Shown here: positions 40,518 to 48,937 of the stretch, in pieces
Position numbering within the stretch: the stretch's first letter is position 1
How the letters are laid out: every line of letters starts with the position of its first letter
Source: Marinospirillum alkalitolerans
GTDB lineage: Bacteria > Pseudomonadota > Gammaproteobacteria > Pseudomonadales > Halomonadaceae
Assembly (NCBI RefSeq): GCF_045055655.1
Contig: NZ_JBANFI010000007.1
Coordinates: 70,405 to 134,404 of the forward strand
Direction of reading: 5' to 3'
DNA: 64,000 nucleotides
Made by a program: the position numbers and the translations under genes
Notes under the pieces: model-generated
Told to the model about the DNA's origin: nothing
Seen by the model: only the letters and a program-made list of their open reading frames with translations
The model's database searches: none

Positions 40518-41345
40518 ATGAGCGAACAACTCACCCATTTGAATCAGCGCGGTGAAGCTGTCATGGTGGATGTCTCGACCAAGGCCGTCACGCAGCGTAC
40601 AGCCACAGCTTGCGCAAGTATCAGTATGCAGCCTGCCACGCTGGAGTTGATCCTCAGCGGTGGCCATCATAAGGGCGATGTTCTCGCCACAGCGCGGATT
40701 GCGGGCATTATGGCCGCCAAGCGCACACCCGATTTGATCCCCCTTTGTCATCCACTCTTGCTCAGTAAAGTGGCGGTTGAACTGGAGCCAGATCCTGCCC
40801 TACCTGGCATACGTATCCGCGCCACCTGTCAGCTGGCCGGCCAAACAGGCGTTGAGATGGAAGCCTTAACCGCAGCCTCGGTGGCGGCGCTCACCCTGTA
40901 TGACATGTGCAAGGCCGTCGATAAGCAGATGGTGATTGGTCAGATGTATGTGGAGCATAAAGCGGGTGGGCGCTCAGGAGAATGGCAAGCCGAGTTGCAG
41001 CAGGGGGCCGCATCGGCGCAATCCGCCAGCCTCTTGCTGTCCACACCGGCAAAGGCCGAGCCGGCCACGCCTGTCTCCAAGCCGGCTGAGAGTGTGCGGG
41101 TCTGCTTTTTTGCTGAACTGCGTGAACAGCTGGGCCAAGAGCAGGTTGAAGTGCCGCTGCAAGGCTTGGCAGCGTTGAATGTGGCCGATCTGCGTCAATG
41201 GTTGATTCAGCAGTATCCAGATTGGGCTCAGGCCTTAGGCGCGCCACAACTGCTGGCGGCAGTGAACCAGCAGATGGCCAAGGCCAGCCATCCGGTTCAG
41301 GCCGGAGATGAAGTCGCCTTTTTTCCGCCCGTGACCGGAGGCTAG
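40518..41345 (+). CDS. moaC: MoaC-MoaD fusion protein
   Basis: A single reading of 275 residues joins two normally separate proteins. Residues 1-160 are a complete MoaC (cyclic pyranopterin monophosphate synthase) with LIPLCHPLLLSK, VEMEALTAASVAALTLYDMCKAVDK and MYVEHKAGGRSG. Residues 160-190 are a Pro/Ala/Ser linker. Residues 191-275 are a ubiquitin-like MoaD (small subunit of molybdopterin synthase) ending in VTGG, the double glycine that must be thiocarboxylated. MoaE follows two bases later. No separate moaD is present in the window. The start follows AGAGG; a GTG at 40515 is the alternative. The reading frame is continuous with no sign of a frameshift. Confidence 0.92.
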   Translation: MSEQLTHLNQRGEAVMVDVSTKAVTQRTATACASISMQPATLELILSGGHHKGDVLATARIAGIMAAKRTPDLIPLCHPLLLSKVAVELEPDPALPGIRIRATCQLAGQTGVEMEALTAASVAALTLYDMCKAVDKQMVIGQMYVEHKAGGRSGEWQAELQQGAASAQSASLLLSTPAKAEPATPVSKPAESVRVCFFAELREQLGQEQVEVPLQGLAALNVADLRQWLIQQYPDWAQALGAPQLLAAVNQQMAKASHPVQAGDEVAFFPPVTGG

Positions 41346-41347
41346 AG

Positions 41348-41827
41348 ATGAGTATCCGCGTTGCCGTCCAGACGGAGCCTTTTCACCTTGAAGAGGCCAT
41401 CGAGGCCTTGCGTGCTCAGCGCACAGAGATAGGTGCGCTGGTCACCTTTACTGGCTATGTACGTGATTTTAACGAGCGCCCTGATGTTGAAGCACTGGTG
41501 CTAGAACACTATCCCGGCATGACCGAAGGCGTGCTGCTCCACCTTGCCCAAGAAGCCCAGGCGCGCTTTGAGTTAACTGGGGTGCATGTGATTCATCGCG
41601 TGGGTCGCCTGACACCGGGCGATCCTATCGTGCTGGTGATCACGGCTTCTGCCCATCGCCAACAGGCCTTTGATGCTTGTGCCTGGTTGATGGATCTGCT
41701 TAAAACGCGTGCGCCCTTTTGGAAGAAAGAGCAAACCGCGACGGGCGACTATTGGGTGAGTGCCCGTTCAACTGACACTGATGCCGCGCAGCGCTGGGAG
41801 GGGGTATGTCCAACCTCGCCCCTTTAA
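41348..41827 (+). CDS. moaE: molybdopterin synthase catalytic subunit MoaE
   Basis: Large subunit of molybdopterin synthase, which takes sulfur from thiocarboxylated MoaD to convert cPMP to molybdopterin. The 159 residues show GALVTFTGYVRDFN (about 30), LEHYPGMTE, VIHRVGRLTPGDPIVLVITASAHR and the active-site region LKTRAPFWKKEQTATGDYWV with the paired lysines. It follows the MoaC-MoaD fusion by two bases and overlaps moaA by 22 bases, so all three are translationally linked. Confidence 0.95.
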   Translation: MSIRVAVQTEPFHLEEAIEALRAQRTEIGALVTFTGYVRDFNERPDVEALVLEHYPGMTEGVLLHLAQEAQARFELTGVHVIHRVGRLTPGDPIVLVITASAHRQQAFDACAWLMDLLKTRAPFWKKEQTATGDYWVSARSTDTDAAQRWEGVCPTSPL

Positions 41828-42813
41828 TCGATCGTTTTGGGCGGCGGATCGACTATGTGCGTCTGTCAGTCACTGATCGCTGCGATTTTCGCTGCGTCTA
41901 CTGTATGAGCGAAGAGATGCAGTTCCTGCCCCGTGAATCGATTCTTTCTCTTGAAGAGATAGGTCGCGTGGCACAAAGCTTTGTCGAGTTGGGTGTCAGC
42001 AAAATTCGCCTGACGGGGGGCGAGCCGCTGGTGCGCCGTGATCTGCTTGATCTGGTGGATTTTATCGGCACGCTGGGATTGCGTGATTTTGCGATGACCA
42101 CCAATGGCAGCCAATTACCGCGCTATGCCAAGGATCTGTCTGCGGCAGGATTACAGCGCCTCAATATCAGCCTGGATTCATTGCATCCAGAAAAGTTTAA
42201 ACGCATTACCCGCACTGGGCGCTTAGAGCAGGTCATCGCTGGGATTGACGCGGCGCGCGCTGCTGGATTTCGTGGCATCAAACTCAATGCGGTGATCATG
42301 CAGGGGCGTAATGAAGATGAGATTCTGGATCTGGTGGATTTTGCGTTGAGCAAACAGCTGGATATCAGTTTTATCGAAGAGATGCCCTTGGGTGAGGTGT
42401 CGGATCATCGGCGCGGAGAGACCTTCTATTCCAGTGATCAAGTGCGCGAGGTGATCGAAACCCGCTATCCGCTCCAGCCTTGTACCAGCCAGACTCCAGG
42501 GCCCTCACGCTATTTTCGTTTACAGCTGGATTCTGGGCTCAGCCAGAGTCGGGTTGGCTTGATCTCGCCACATTCACACAACTTTTGCGGTGACTGTAAC
42601 CGAGTGCGTGTGACCGTCGAGGGGCGTCTTTTACTCTGTTTGGGTAACGAACACAGCCTGGATTTGCGCCCGCTGCTGCGTGATCACCCCCAAGACAACC
42701 AGCCATTAAAAGAAGCGATCCTAGCCGCGATGGATTTAAAGCCGGAGCGGCACCACTTTACTAATGATGGTGAGGTCCAGGTCGTTCGCCTGATGAATAT
42801 GACAGGAGGTTAG
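41806..42813 (+). CDS. moaA: GTP 3',8-cyclase MoaA
   Basis: Radical SAM enzyme that starts molybdopterin synthesis by cyclising GTP. The N-terminal cluster motif is CDFRCVYCM (C-x3-C-x2-C, about residues 24-31), followed by RLTGGEPLVR. The second, substrate-binding cluster is CGDCNRVRVTVEGRLLLC near residue 265. The protein ends in NMTGG, keeping the C-terminal Gly-Gly needed for activity. Its 335 residues match E. coli (329). It is the last gene of the moa unit, with a 22-base overlap with moaE; the next gene starts 125 bases later. Confidence 0.95.
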   Translation: MSNLAPLIDRFGRRIDYVRLSVTDRCDFRCVYCMSEEMQFLPRESILSLEEIGRVAQSFVELGVSKIRLTGGEPLVRRDLLDLVDFIGTLGLRDFAMTTNGSQLPRYAKDLSAAGLQRLNISLDSLHPEKFKRITRTGRLEQVIAGIDAARAAGFRGIKLNAVIMQGRNEDEILDLVDFALSKQLDISFIEEMPLGEVSDHRRGETFYSSDQVREVIETRYPLQPCTSQTPGPSRYFRLQLDSGLSQSRVGLISPHSHNFCGDCNRVRVTVEGRLLLCLGNEHSLDLRPLLRDHPQDNQPLKEAILAAMDLKPERHHFTNDGEVQVVRLMNMTGG

Positions 42814-42938
42814 GAAAAAGACTTGGCGCAAGAAAACCTTCTTCCTGTCGCTAAAATGGGCCTTTCCTCTTTGGTCGCGCTTGTACCGCTTTGGCTTTTT
42901 GCTACTATGCTGCCTATTACCTTGAAGGAGGCAGCTGA

Positions 42939-43643
42939 GTGACCATCAAGCACGGTTTATCTATGAGTTGGCACGCCACTGTCTTCTGTCTTGTCTTTTG
43001 GGTCGGCGAGCTGGCTGCTGCGCGTCCTGCGCCCTTTGAAGAACGCCAGATGGATGTGGTCTTATTCGATCGTTTGCAGCAAGGCGGTTTTGTTCTTTTT
43101 TTGCGTCATGGGCTGACCGATGCCAGCCAGCCTGATCGAGTGCCGGTTGACCTTCAGCATTGCGCATCCCAGCGCCCCCTCAGTGAAGCAGGCCATCAGC
43201 AGATGATGCAAATCGGCGACCATCTACGCCAAACGGGCTGGCCTGTGGGTGAGATTTATGTCAGCCCCTTCTGTCGTACACAAGACAGTGCGCGTGCCAT
43301 CTTTGGTCAGACAGGCTGGGTGATCGATCCGCTGCTGATGTACACGGCTGGCATGAGCCGTGCCGAGAAGGCACCTGTCATAGCCCGCACTGCTGAGTTG
43401 ATGCAACAGCCAGTGCCTGCTGGCGAGAACCGCTTTATTGTGGCGCATGGCCCTAATCTGGCAGAGACGTTGCATTACTTTCCACCAGAAGGCACCTTGG
43501 TGATTCTGGAGCCGCAGGTTGATGCCTGGGTGTATCATGCCAGTATCCGGCCAGAACAATGGCCACCCGTGCTGGGTTGGGCAAGCCGTGCTCGAGCCGA
43601 ACAACAACAAGAACAGGAGGCGGAGCCTTTGAGCGCTCCGTAA
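42939..43643 (+). CDS. exported histidine phosphatase superfamily protein
   Basis: A 234-residue phosphoglycerate-mutase-like protein with a hydrophobic N-terminal export segment (about 10-27, ATVFCLVFWVGELAAA). The catalytic RHG appears in FLRHGLTD (about 56), the second conserved region is PFCRTQDSARAIFG (about 110), and the C-terminal active His is in VAHGPN (about 168). Translation starts at GTG with an excellent GGAGG. It belongs to the periplasmic branch of the family; the substrate is unknown. It probably shares a transcript with the GGDEF-EAL gene six bases downstream. Confidence 0.85.
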   Translation: MTIKHGLSMSWHATVFCLVFWVGELAAARPAPFEERQMDVVLFDRLQQGGFVLFLRHGLTDASQPDRVPVDLQHCASQRPLSEAGHQQMMQIGDHLRQTGWPVGEIYVSPFCRTQDSARAIFGQTGWVIDPLLMYTAGMSRAEKAPVIARTAELMQQPVPAGENRFIVAHGPNLAETLHYFPPEGTLVILEPQVDAWVYHASIRPEQWPPVLGWASRARAEQQQEQEAEPLSAP

Positions 43644-43648
43644 CAGGG

Positions 43649-45874
43649 ATGCGATCGATCAAGGCTATCTTCGCTGCGGCCCGATCCGGCTGGAGTTTAG
43701 AGTTTGCGTTACTTCTACCTATTTTACTGGTGCTGGTCTTAACTGGCTTGTGGGGCGGCATCGCCATCTATTCGATTAAACATCAGGCGGAAGTTACACG
43801 CCGCGCACAAGAGCAGGATTTATCGACCCTGACCCTCGCGGCTGATTTCACTCGTTCGGCTGCTTTGGTGCATGCTCAGGTCATGGAAGCCTTGAATCAG
43901 GCTCAGTACAGTCAAATCAGTGAGCTAGAGCTTTATTTTCAGCATAGTGATATCAGCGAAAATCTGGCGCAGCTCAATCAGCAGGTGGATGCCTTGGCCA
44001 GCTCGGCCTTAATCCGAGCGGTTAATCATGGGAGCAGCGGTCTGCTGCGTGAAGCCTTTCAGGATTATCGCCGCTTTGTGGTGATGGCCACGGACATCGT
44101 CACGGTTGACCCATCACGGGCGCAGCATTATGTCAGCGCCGCGCAGGATCAATTCATTTACTTCTCCAACTATGCCCAACGTATTCAGCAGCTGCTCTCG
44201 GCACGGACGCTGGAGCAGCAGCAGGGGGCTTATCGCCAGGTGCACACCTATCTTGATCGTCTGGCTTGGCTGGCCTTACTGAGTTTTGTGGTGATGATGG
44301 GGTTGGCGCTGCTCCTGGCCCTGCGTATGACCCGGCGTTTGCGCGCGATTACCGAAGCCCTGCTCAGCTTGGCACACAGCCAGCAGCAGGGCGTGCCCTC
44401 ACTGGAGGCCATGCAGCAGATCGAGCAGCAGTGTCAGAATGAATTTGGTGCGATGGCGCAGGCCCTGCTGAGACTCAGAGATGCAGAGCGAGAAAAGCGT
44501 TTGGCGCAGGAGCAGGTGCACCATCTGGCCTATTATGACAGCCTGACCCAGCTACCCAATCGGCGTTTAATGGCCGAACATTTACGCCACTCCGTACAAA
44601 GCAGTCGTCAGGTGCACCAGTGGGGCGCGCTGCTGATTTTCGATCTCGATCATTTTAAAAGCATTAATGAGTCTGAAGGCCATCCGCTCGGTGATCAACT
44701 GCTGCTGGAAGTGGCGCAGCGTCTGTGCTCCTTGGTCGAGGCCAGCCCCTTGATTGGCCGCCTCGGTGGCGATGAGTTTGCCATCCTGCTGGATGCCTTG
44801 GCAGAGCAGCCGCAGCGAGCTGCCAATCTGGCTGAGGACTTTGCAGAAGACCTGTTGGCCCTGCTGGCACAACCTTATGTGCTAAGCGAAAGCAGCTATC
44901 AGATTACGGCCAGTATGGGCATTGTTTTATTCGATGGCCGCGAGCATTCAGCAGATGACCTACTGCGCTTTGCTGATTCGGCCATGTACTTGGCCAAACA
45001 GCGCGGCCGTAACCAATGGTGCTTTTATGATCCTGAGATCCAATCGGCATTAGAGGCGCGCAACCAGCTCGAAAGAGACTTGCGTTTGGCCGTCGAGACT
45101 CAGCAGCTGTTTTTGGTCTATCAGCTGCAGGTGGATATTGAAGGTCGTCCCTTTGGTGCCGAAGCGCTGCTACGTTGGCAGCACCCTCAGCAGGGCTTGA
45201 TTTCACCGGCTGATTTCATCCCTCTGGCCGAAGAAAGTGGGTTGATTATCCCGATTGGTTATCAGGTTCTGCGCACCGCCTGCGAGCAGCTGGTGCGCTG
45301 GCAGGCCCACCCTGCAACGGATCATCTTACGTTGGCGGTGAATGTGAGCGCGAAGCAGTTTGCGCAAGCGGATTTTGTTGCGCAGGTGCTGAATATTCTT
45401 CAGCAGACACAAGCGCCGAGGCACTTGCTGAAACTTGAGCTGACAGAAAGCATGGTGCTGACCCAGGTCGAGGAAACCATCGAGAAGATGCATCACATTA
45501 AAGCTCTTGGGCTGGCCTTCTCGATGGATGATTTTGGGACGGGTTATTCCTCGCTCCAGTACTTAAAGCGTCTGCCCCTAGATCAGCTTAAAATCGATCA
45601 ATCCTTTGTGCGTGATCTACAGCATGAGGATGATGCCACCATCGTGCGCACCATTATTGCGATGGGCAAGGCGCTGAATTTGCAGGTGATCGCGGAAGGT
45701 GTCGAAACCCGTGAGCAGCAGGATTTTCTAGCGCGCTATGCCTGCGATGCCTTTCAAGGCTATCTCTTCTGCCGCCCTGAGCTGGCAGAGGAGATCACCC
45801 AGCGGTTGCAGCAGTATGCCATTGCCCACCCTGCCCCGTGGATGATGGAAGCACCCTCAACTGCCGATTTTTGA
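43649..45874 (+). CDS. membrane-bound GGDEF-EAL protein
   Basis: A 741-residue c-di-GMP turnover protein. TM1 (about 13-36, ALLLPILLVLVLTGLWGG) and TM2 (about 208-228) bracket a helical periplasmic sensor domain. A HAMP-like linker leads to the GGDEF domain (about 295-450), where GRLGGDEFAILL is intact, and the EAL domain (about 465-720), where GAEALLRWQHP, ELTESMVL and DDFGTGYSSLQYLKRLP-LDQLKID are all intact. Both activities are therefore possible, with phosphodiesterase likely dominant. The ATG at 43649 is chosen because it follows the stop of the previous gene by five bases; its ribosome site is weak. Confidence 0.9.
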   Translation: MRSIKAIFAAARSGWSLEFALLLPILLVLVLTGLWGGIAIYSIKHQAEVTRRAQEQDLSTLTLAADFTRSAALVHAQVMEALNQAQYSQISELELYFQHSDISENLAQLNQQVDALASSALIRAVNHGSSGLLREAFQDYRRFVVMATDIVTVDPSRAQHYVSAAQDQFIYFSNYAQRIQQLLSARTLEQQQGAYRQVHTYLDRLAWLALLSFVVMMGLALLLALRMTRRLRAITEALLSLAHSQQQGVPSLEAMQQIEQQCQNEFGAMAQALLRLRDAEREKRLAQEQVHHLAYYDSLTQLPNRRLMAEHLRHSVQSSRQVHQWGALLIFDLDHFKSINESEGHPLGDQLLLEVAQRLCSLVEASPLIGRLGGDEFAILLDALAEQPQRAANLAEDFAEDLLALLAQPYVLSESSYQITASMGIVLFDGREHSADDLLRFADSAMYLAKQRGRNQWCFYDPEIQSALEARNQLERDLRLAVETQQLFLVYQLQVDIEGRPFGAEALLRWQHPQQGLISPADFIPLAEESGLIIPIGYQVLRTACEQLVRWQAHPATDHLTLAVNVSAKQFAQADFVAQVLNILQQTQAPRHLLKLELTESMVLTQVEETIEKMHHIKALGLAFSMDDFGTGYSSLQYLKRLPLDQLKIDQSFVRDLQHEDDATIVRTIIAMGKALNLQVIAEGVETREQQDFLARYACDAFQGYLFCRPELAEEITQRLQQYAIAHPAPWMMEAPSTADF

Positions 45875-45887
45875 GGTGAATTATTTT

Positions 45888-45932
45888 CACTCTAATTCTT
45901 GATTGTCATGAATTGAATTCATTTTTAGAGTG
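45888..45932. repeat. nested inverted repeat after the GGDEF-EAL gene
   Basis: The outer arms CACTCTAA (45888-45895) and TTAGAGTG (45925-45932) enclose the palindrome ATGAATT-G-AATTCAT (45908-45922). There is no clear T-run. It lies 14 bases after the stop codon and may act as a 3'-end structure or a binding site. Confidence 0.6.
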
Positions 45933-46189
45933 GATTATGTCAAGGCTGACCCACTTCTGATCATTGTCGACACATCGCGCAGGTTTTTCTTTTCTCTAAC
46001 GGACCTCTTCTCCGCCCCTTATCACTTATTCAGTCTTAAGGGCTGGCCTTCTCTCTGCCTGTGACGGATCTTTATTGTCAACAATCTTGCTTTTTTTCTT
46101 GCAGCTGAGCTTGCTGAATGGGTTTTTTGAGGAAGCAAAACTACACCATTTATGCGCTGCAGCAATTAAATTTGTCACAGGCGGTAGTC

Positions 46190-46215
46190 AAACTACAAAA
46201 GGGCGCTTGTAGTTT
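46190..46215. promoter_or_regulatory. palindromic operator candidate for aceA
   Basis: AAACTACAA and TTGTAGTTT form a perfect 9-bp inverted repeat with an eight-base centre. A further AAACTAC occurs at 46138-46144 and a GTAG/CTAC pair overlaps the left arm. TGTAGT/ACTACA-type palindromes are bound by RpiR-family regulators (HexR/RccR) that control glyoxylate-shunt genes in other gammaproteobacteria; that link is inference. Confidence 0.5.
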
Positions 46216-46484
46216 CTTTACAACGACTTGTATAGCCCAAAGTCGCGTTTGCAAAGGGCTGGCGGCTTGGTGCATAGTGAGCCCATAGCGAATAACAAAC
46301 GCCCGTTTAAAGCGCTGGATTGGAATTCATCAGCTCAACAAGAGTGGATTGCAATCCAGATCGTCGCAGGAAAAGTCCCGCCAAGGTGTCGACCAAGGCA
46401 GGCAGAAAAGAGACCGGAGATGCTCATCGCAAAATGGGGATTGAAGGTACAACCCTAACAGGCACACTCTGTAGAGGAAAAAGC

Positions 46485-48080
46485 ATGTCAACTTATCAAC
46501 AAGATATCGATGCAGTCGCACAACTGAAAAAAGCCAATGGCTCTGCCTGGGATGCGATCAATCCTGAATATGTTGCACGTATGCGTGCGCAGAACAAATT
46601 CAAGACTGGCCTGGACATTGCCAAGTACACTGCAGGCATCATGCGTCGTGACATGGCTGAATTCGACAAGGATAAAACCAAGTACACCCAATCTCTGGGT
46701 TGCTGGCATGGTTTTGTCGGTCAGCAAAAACTGATTTCGATTAAAAAGCACTTTGGTACCACTGAGCGTAAGTACCTCTATCTGTCAGGCTGGATGGTTG
46801 CTGCCCTGCGTTCTGAGTTCGGTCCTCTGCCTGACCAGTCGATGCACGAAAAAACCGTTGTGGCTGATCTGGTTGAAGAGCTCTACAAGTTCCTGCGTCA
46901 AGCGGATGCACGTGAACTGGGCGGCTTGTTCCGCGAGCTGGATAAAGCGCGTGAAGCTGGCGACAAAGCCAAAGAAGCCGAAGTGCAAAAGCAGATCGAC
47001 AACCACCAGACGCACGTTGTACCGATCATTGCCGACATCGATGCTGGTTTTGGTAACGCGGAAGCCACCTACCTGCTGGCCAAGAAAATGATCGAAGCCG
47101 GTGCTTGCTGCCTGCAGATCGAAAACCAAGTGGCTGACGAGAAGCAGTGTGGCCACCAGGACGGTAAAGTGACCGTGCCTCATGCCGACTTCCACGCTAA
47201 GCTGCGCGCTCTGCGTTATGCTTTCCTGGAACTGGGTGTTGATGATGGTGTCATCGTGGCTCGTACTGACTCTGAAGGTGCTGGTCTGACCAAAGAAATC
47301 GCGGTTGTGCGTGAGCCAGGCGATCAAGGCGACATCTACAACTCTTACCTGGATGTTGAAGTTGTGGCTCCAGAAGACACCAACCCAGGTGACGTTCTGA
47401 TCAGCCGTGATGGTAAGCTGGTGCGTCCTAAGCGTTTGGCTTCTGGCCTGTACCAGTTCCGTGAAGGCACGGGTCACGAGCGTTGTGTCTTCGACTGTGT
47501 TGAAGCCATCAATGCCGGTGCTGACCTGCTGTGGATCGAAACCGCTGTACCGACTGTTCACGAAATCCGTGACATGATGAACGAAGTGCGTAAAGTCCAC
47601 CCAGATGCCAAGCTGGTGTACAACAACTCGCCTTCTTTCAACTGGACACTGAACTTCCGTCAGCAAGTATTTGACGCTTGGGTTGAGCAAGGTAAAGACG
47701 TCTCTGCCTATGACCGTGCTGATCTGATGAACGCCAAGTATGACGATTCTGAACTGTCTGCTGAAGCCGACGCACGTGTTCGTACCTTCCAGGCGGATTG
47801 CTCACGTGAAGCCAACGTGTTCCATCACCTGATCACGCTGCCGACCTACCACACCACGGCCCTGTCTGTTGACAACCTGGCCAAAGAGTACTTCGGTGAT
47901 GCCGGTATGCTGGGTTATGTTGAAGGTGTACAGCGTAAGGAAATCCGTCAGGGTATCGCTTGTGTGAAGCACCAGAACATGTCTGGTTCTGACATCGGTG
48001 ACGACCACAAGGAATACTACGCTGGTGAAGCGGCGCTGAAAGCTGGTGGTGCGAAAAACACCTCTAACCAGTTCAGCTAA
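46485..48080 (+). CDS. aceA: isocitrate lyase (531-residue type)
   Basis: Glyoxylate-shunt enzyme that splits isocitrate into glyoxylate and succinate. The active-site loop is ADEKQCGHQDG with catalytic C222; the second residue of the classical KKCGH is Gln here, as in the Pseudomonas aeruginosa-type 531-residue enzymes. DIDAGFGNAEATYLL and VIVARTDSEGAG hold metal and substrate ligands, and YNNSPSFNWTLNF is present near residue 390. I start at 46485 with AGAGGAAA upstream; a longer frame to 46320 is noncoding leader. Its codon use is strongly biased (high expression). It is monocistronic with its own terminator. Confidence 0.96.
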   Translation: MSTYQQDIDAVAQLKKANGSAWDAINPEYVARMRAQNKFKTGLDIAKYTAGIMRRDMAEFDKDKTKYTQSLGCWHGFVGQQKLISIKKHFGTTERKYLYLSGWMVAALRSEFGPLPDQSMHEKTVVADLVEELYKFLRQADARELGGLFRELDKAREAGDKAKEAEVQKQIDNHQTHVVPIIADIDAGFGNAEATYLLAKKMIEAGACCLQIENQVADEKQCGHQDGKVTVPHADFHAKLRALRYAFLELGVDDGVIVARTDSEGAGLTKEIAVVREPGDQGDIYNSYLDVEVVAPEDTNPGDVLISRDGKLVRPKRLASGLYQFREGTGHERCVFDCVEAINAGADLLWIETAVPTVHEIRDMMNEVRKVHPDAKLVYNNSPSFNWTLNFRQQVFDAWVEQGKDVSAYDRADLMNAKYDDSELSAEADARVRTFQADCSREANVFHHLITLPTYHTTALSVDNLAKEYFGDAGMLGYVEGVQRKEIRQGIACVKHQNMSGSDIGDDHKEYYAGEAALKAGGAKNTSNQFS

Positions 48081-48138
48081 GCTCCTTGAGTCGATAGGCT
48101 GATCTGCCTTGCTGTAGATCAGCCGCTGAATTAAAAAA

Positions 48139-48166
48139 GGCGACGCCGTTTGGGTGTCGCCTTTTT
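48139..48166 (+). terminator. rho-independent terminator of aceA
   Basis: GGCGACGCC pairs with GGTGTCGCC (one G-T pair) across GTTTG and is followed by five T. It lies 58 bases after the aceA stop. Confidence 0.92.
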
Positions 48167-48227
48167 GCGTTAGAATCCATGCCCTTGGAATGCGTAACCC
48201 GTGTTGAATCCACCTTGATAAAAAGTG

Positions 48228-48806
48228 ATGAAAGCGATGATTGAGACGCCTGTTTTTTTGCAAGATGCACAAGATATCCTGACTGAGCAAGGCTTCACCA
48301 CGAGCCAAATTTGGTACCACGGGACTTCTTCTGCTTTGGTCCCTGCGATTCTAGAGCAGGGTCTGAAGCGCTCGGGTGATCAGGCACTGGCCGCGCTGGA
48401 ACAGAAAACACTGGCGACCATAGGGGATCAGTACCAGCCAGCTGTCGAGCCGGTATTTCTGACCCCCAGCCAAGAGCTGGCCTACTACTGGGCCTGCCAG
48501 ACAGTGCGGCGGCGTGGAGTGCGCTTTGCCGGTGAAGAAACGCCGGTGGTCCTCGCGCTCACGCTGCCCGCCGATGTGGCACAGCAGGTCAGACCAGATG
48601 TTGGCGCGGCCAGTCTGTTGCTATTAGACGAAGGCGAGGCCTATCTGGCTTATTTGGCATCGATCTATCAGCGTTTAGGATTGAATCCGCCAGAAATAGA
48701 TCTTGCCAAGGCCGCTCGCGAGGATTATTTGCAGCAGCTGGGTATGGCCTATCTGGATGCGGATCTGCCCGCCAGCTGTGTGAGCCTCTGCCAGCCTTCC
48801 ATCTAG
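48228..48806 (+). CDS. uncharacterised protein with an ADP-ribosyltransferase-like HGT motif
   Basis: A 192-residue cytoplasmic protein I cannot place in a named family. Near the N-terminus IWYHGTSSALVPAILEQGLKRSG (from residue 28) follows the pattern of the KptA/ARTD fold, where the His-Gly-Thr binds NAD and the following helix carries ILEQGL. VFLTPSQELAYYWACQTV (about 73-90) resembles the second conserved strand-helix, and an acidic LLLDEGEAYL follows near 130. The catalytic triad cannot be confirmed by eye. It is a single gene between aceA and the RND operon. GTG 48225, ATG 48228 or ATG 48237 could be the start. Confidence 0.65.
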   Translation: MKAMIETPVFLQDAQDILTEQGFTTSQIWYHGTSSALVPAILEQGLKRSGDQALAALEQKTLATIGDQYQPAVEPVFLTPSQELAYYWACQTVRRRGVRFAGEETPVVLALTLPADVAQQVRPDVGAASLLLLDEGEAYLAYLASIYQRLGLNPPEIDLAKAAREDYLQQLGMAYLDADLPASCVSLCQPSI

Positions 48807-48937
48807 GCCGCCCGCCTGACTCGCTGTCTTCTTCTCTGTGCTGGATAGATGAGATTTCTTGACTGTTTAGACTCATCAGTCTAAGCTGCTGAGCTGATTT
48901 AATCGTCTTGCCTCTCTATCTTGCCGGAGAAGAATTC

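Larger units (their letters stand above)
45875..46484. other. 610-bp intergenic region upstream of isocitrate lyase
   Basis: No coding potential is convincing here. From left to right it holds a cruciform-forming inverted repeat (45888-45932), AT-rich sequence, a palindromic operator-like site (46190-46215) with further AAACTAC copies nearby, and about 270 bases of leader before the AGAGGAAA ribosome site of aceA. Confidence 0.7.

Noticed and set aside
46785..47690. A 301-codon leftward frame inside aceA
   Set aside because: It is exactly antisense to strongly biased aceA codons, and its product has no recognisable motifs. Long antisense frames are expected opposite such genes.
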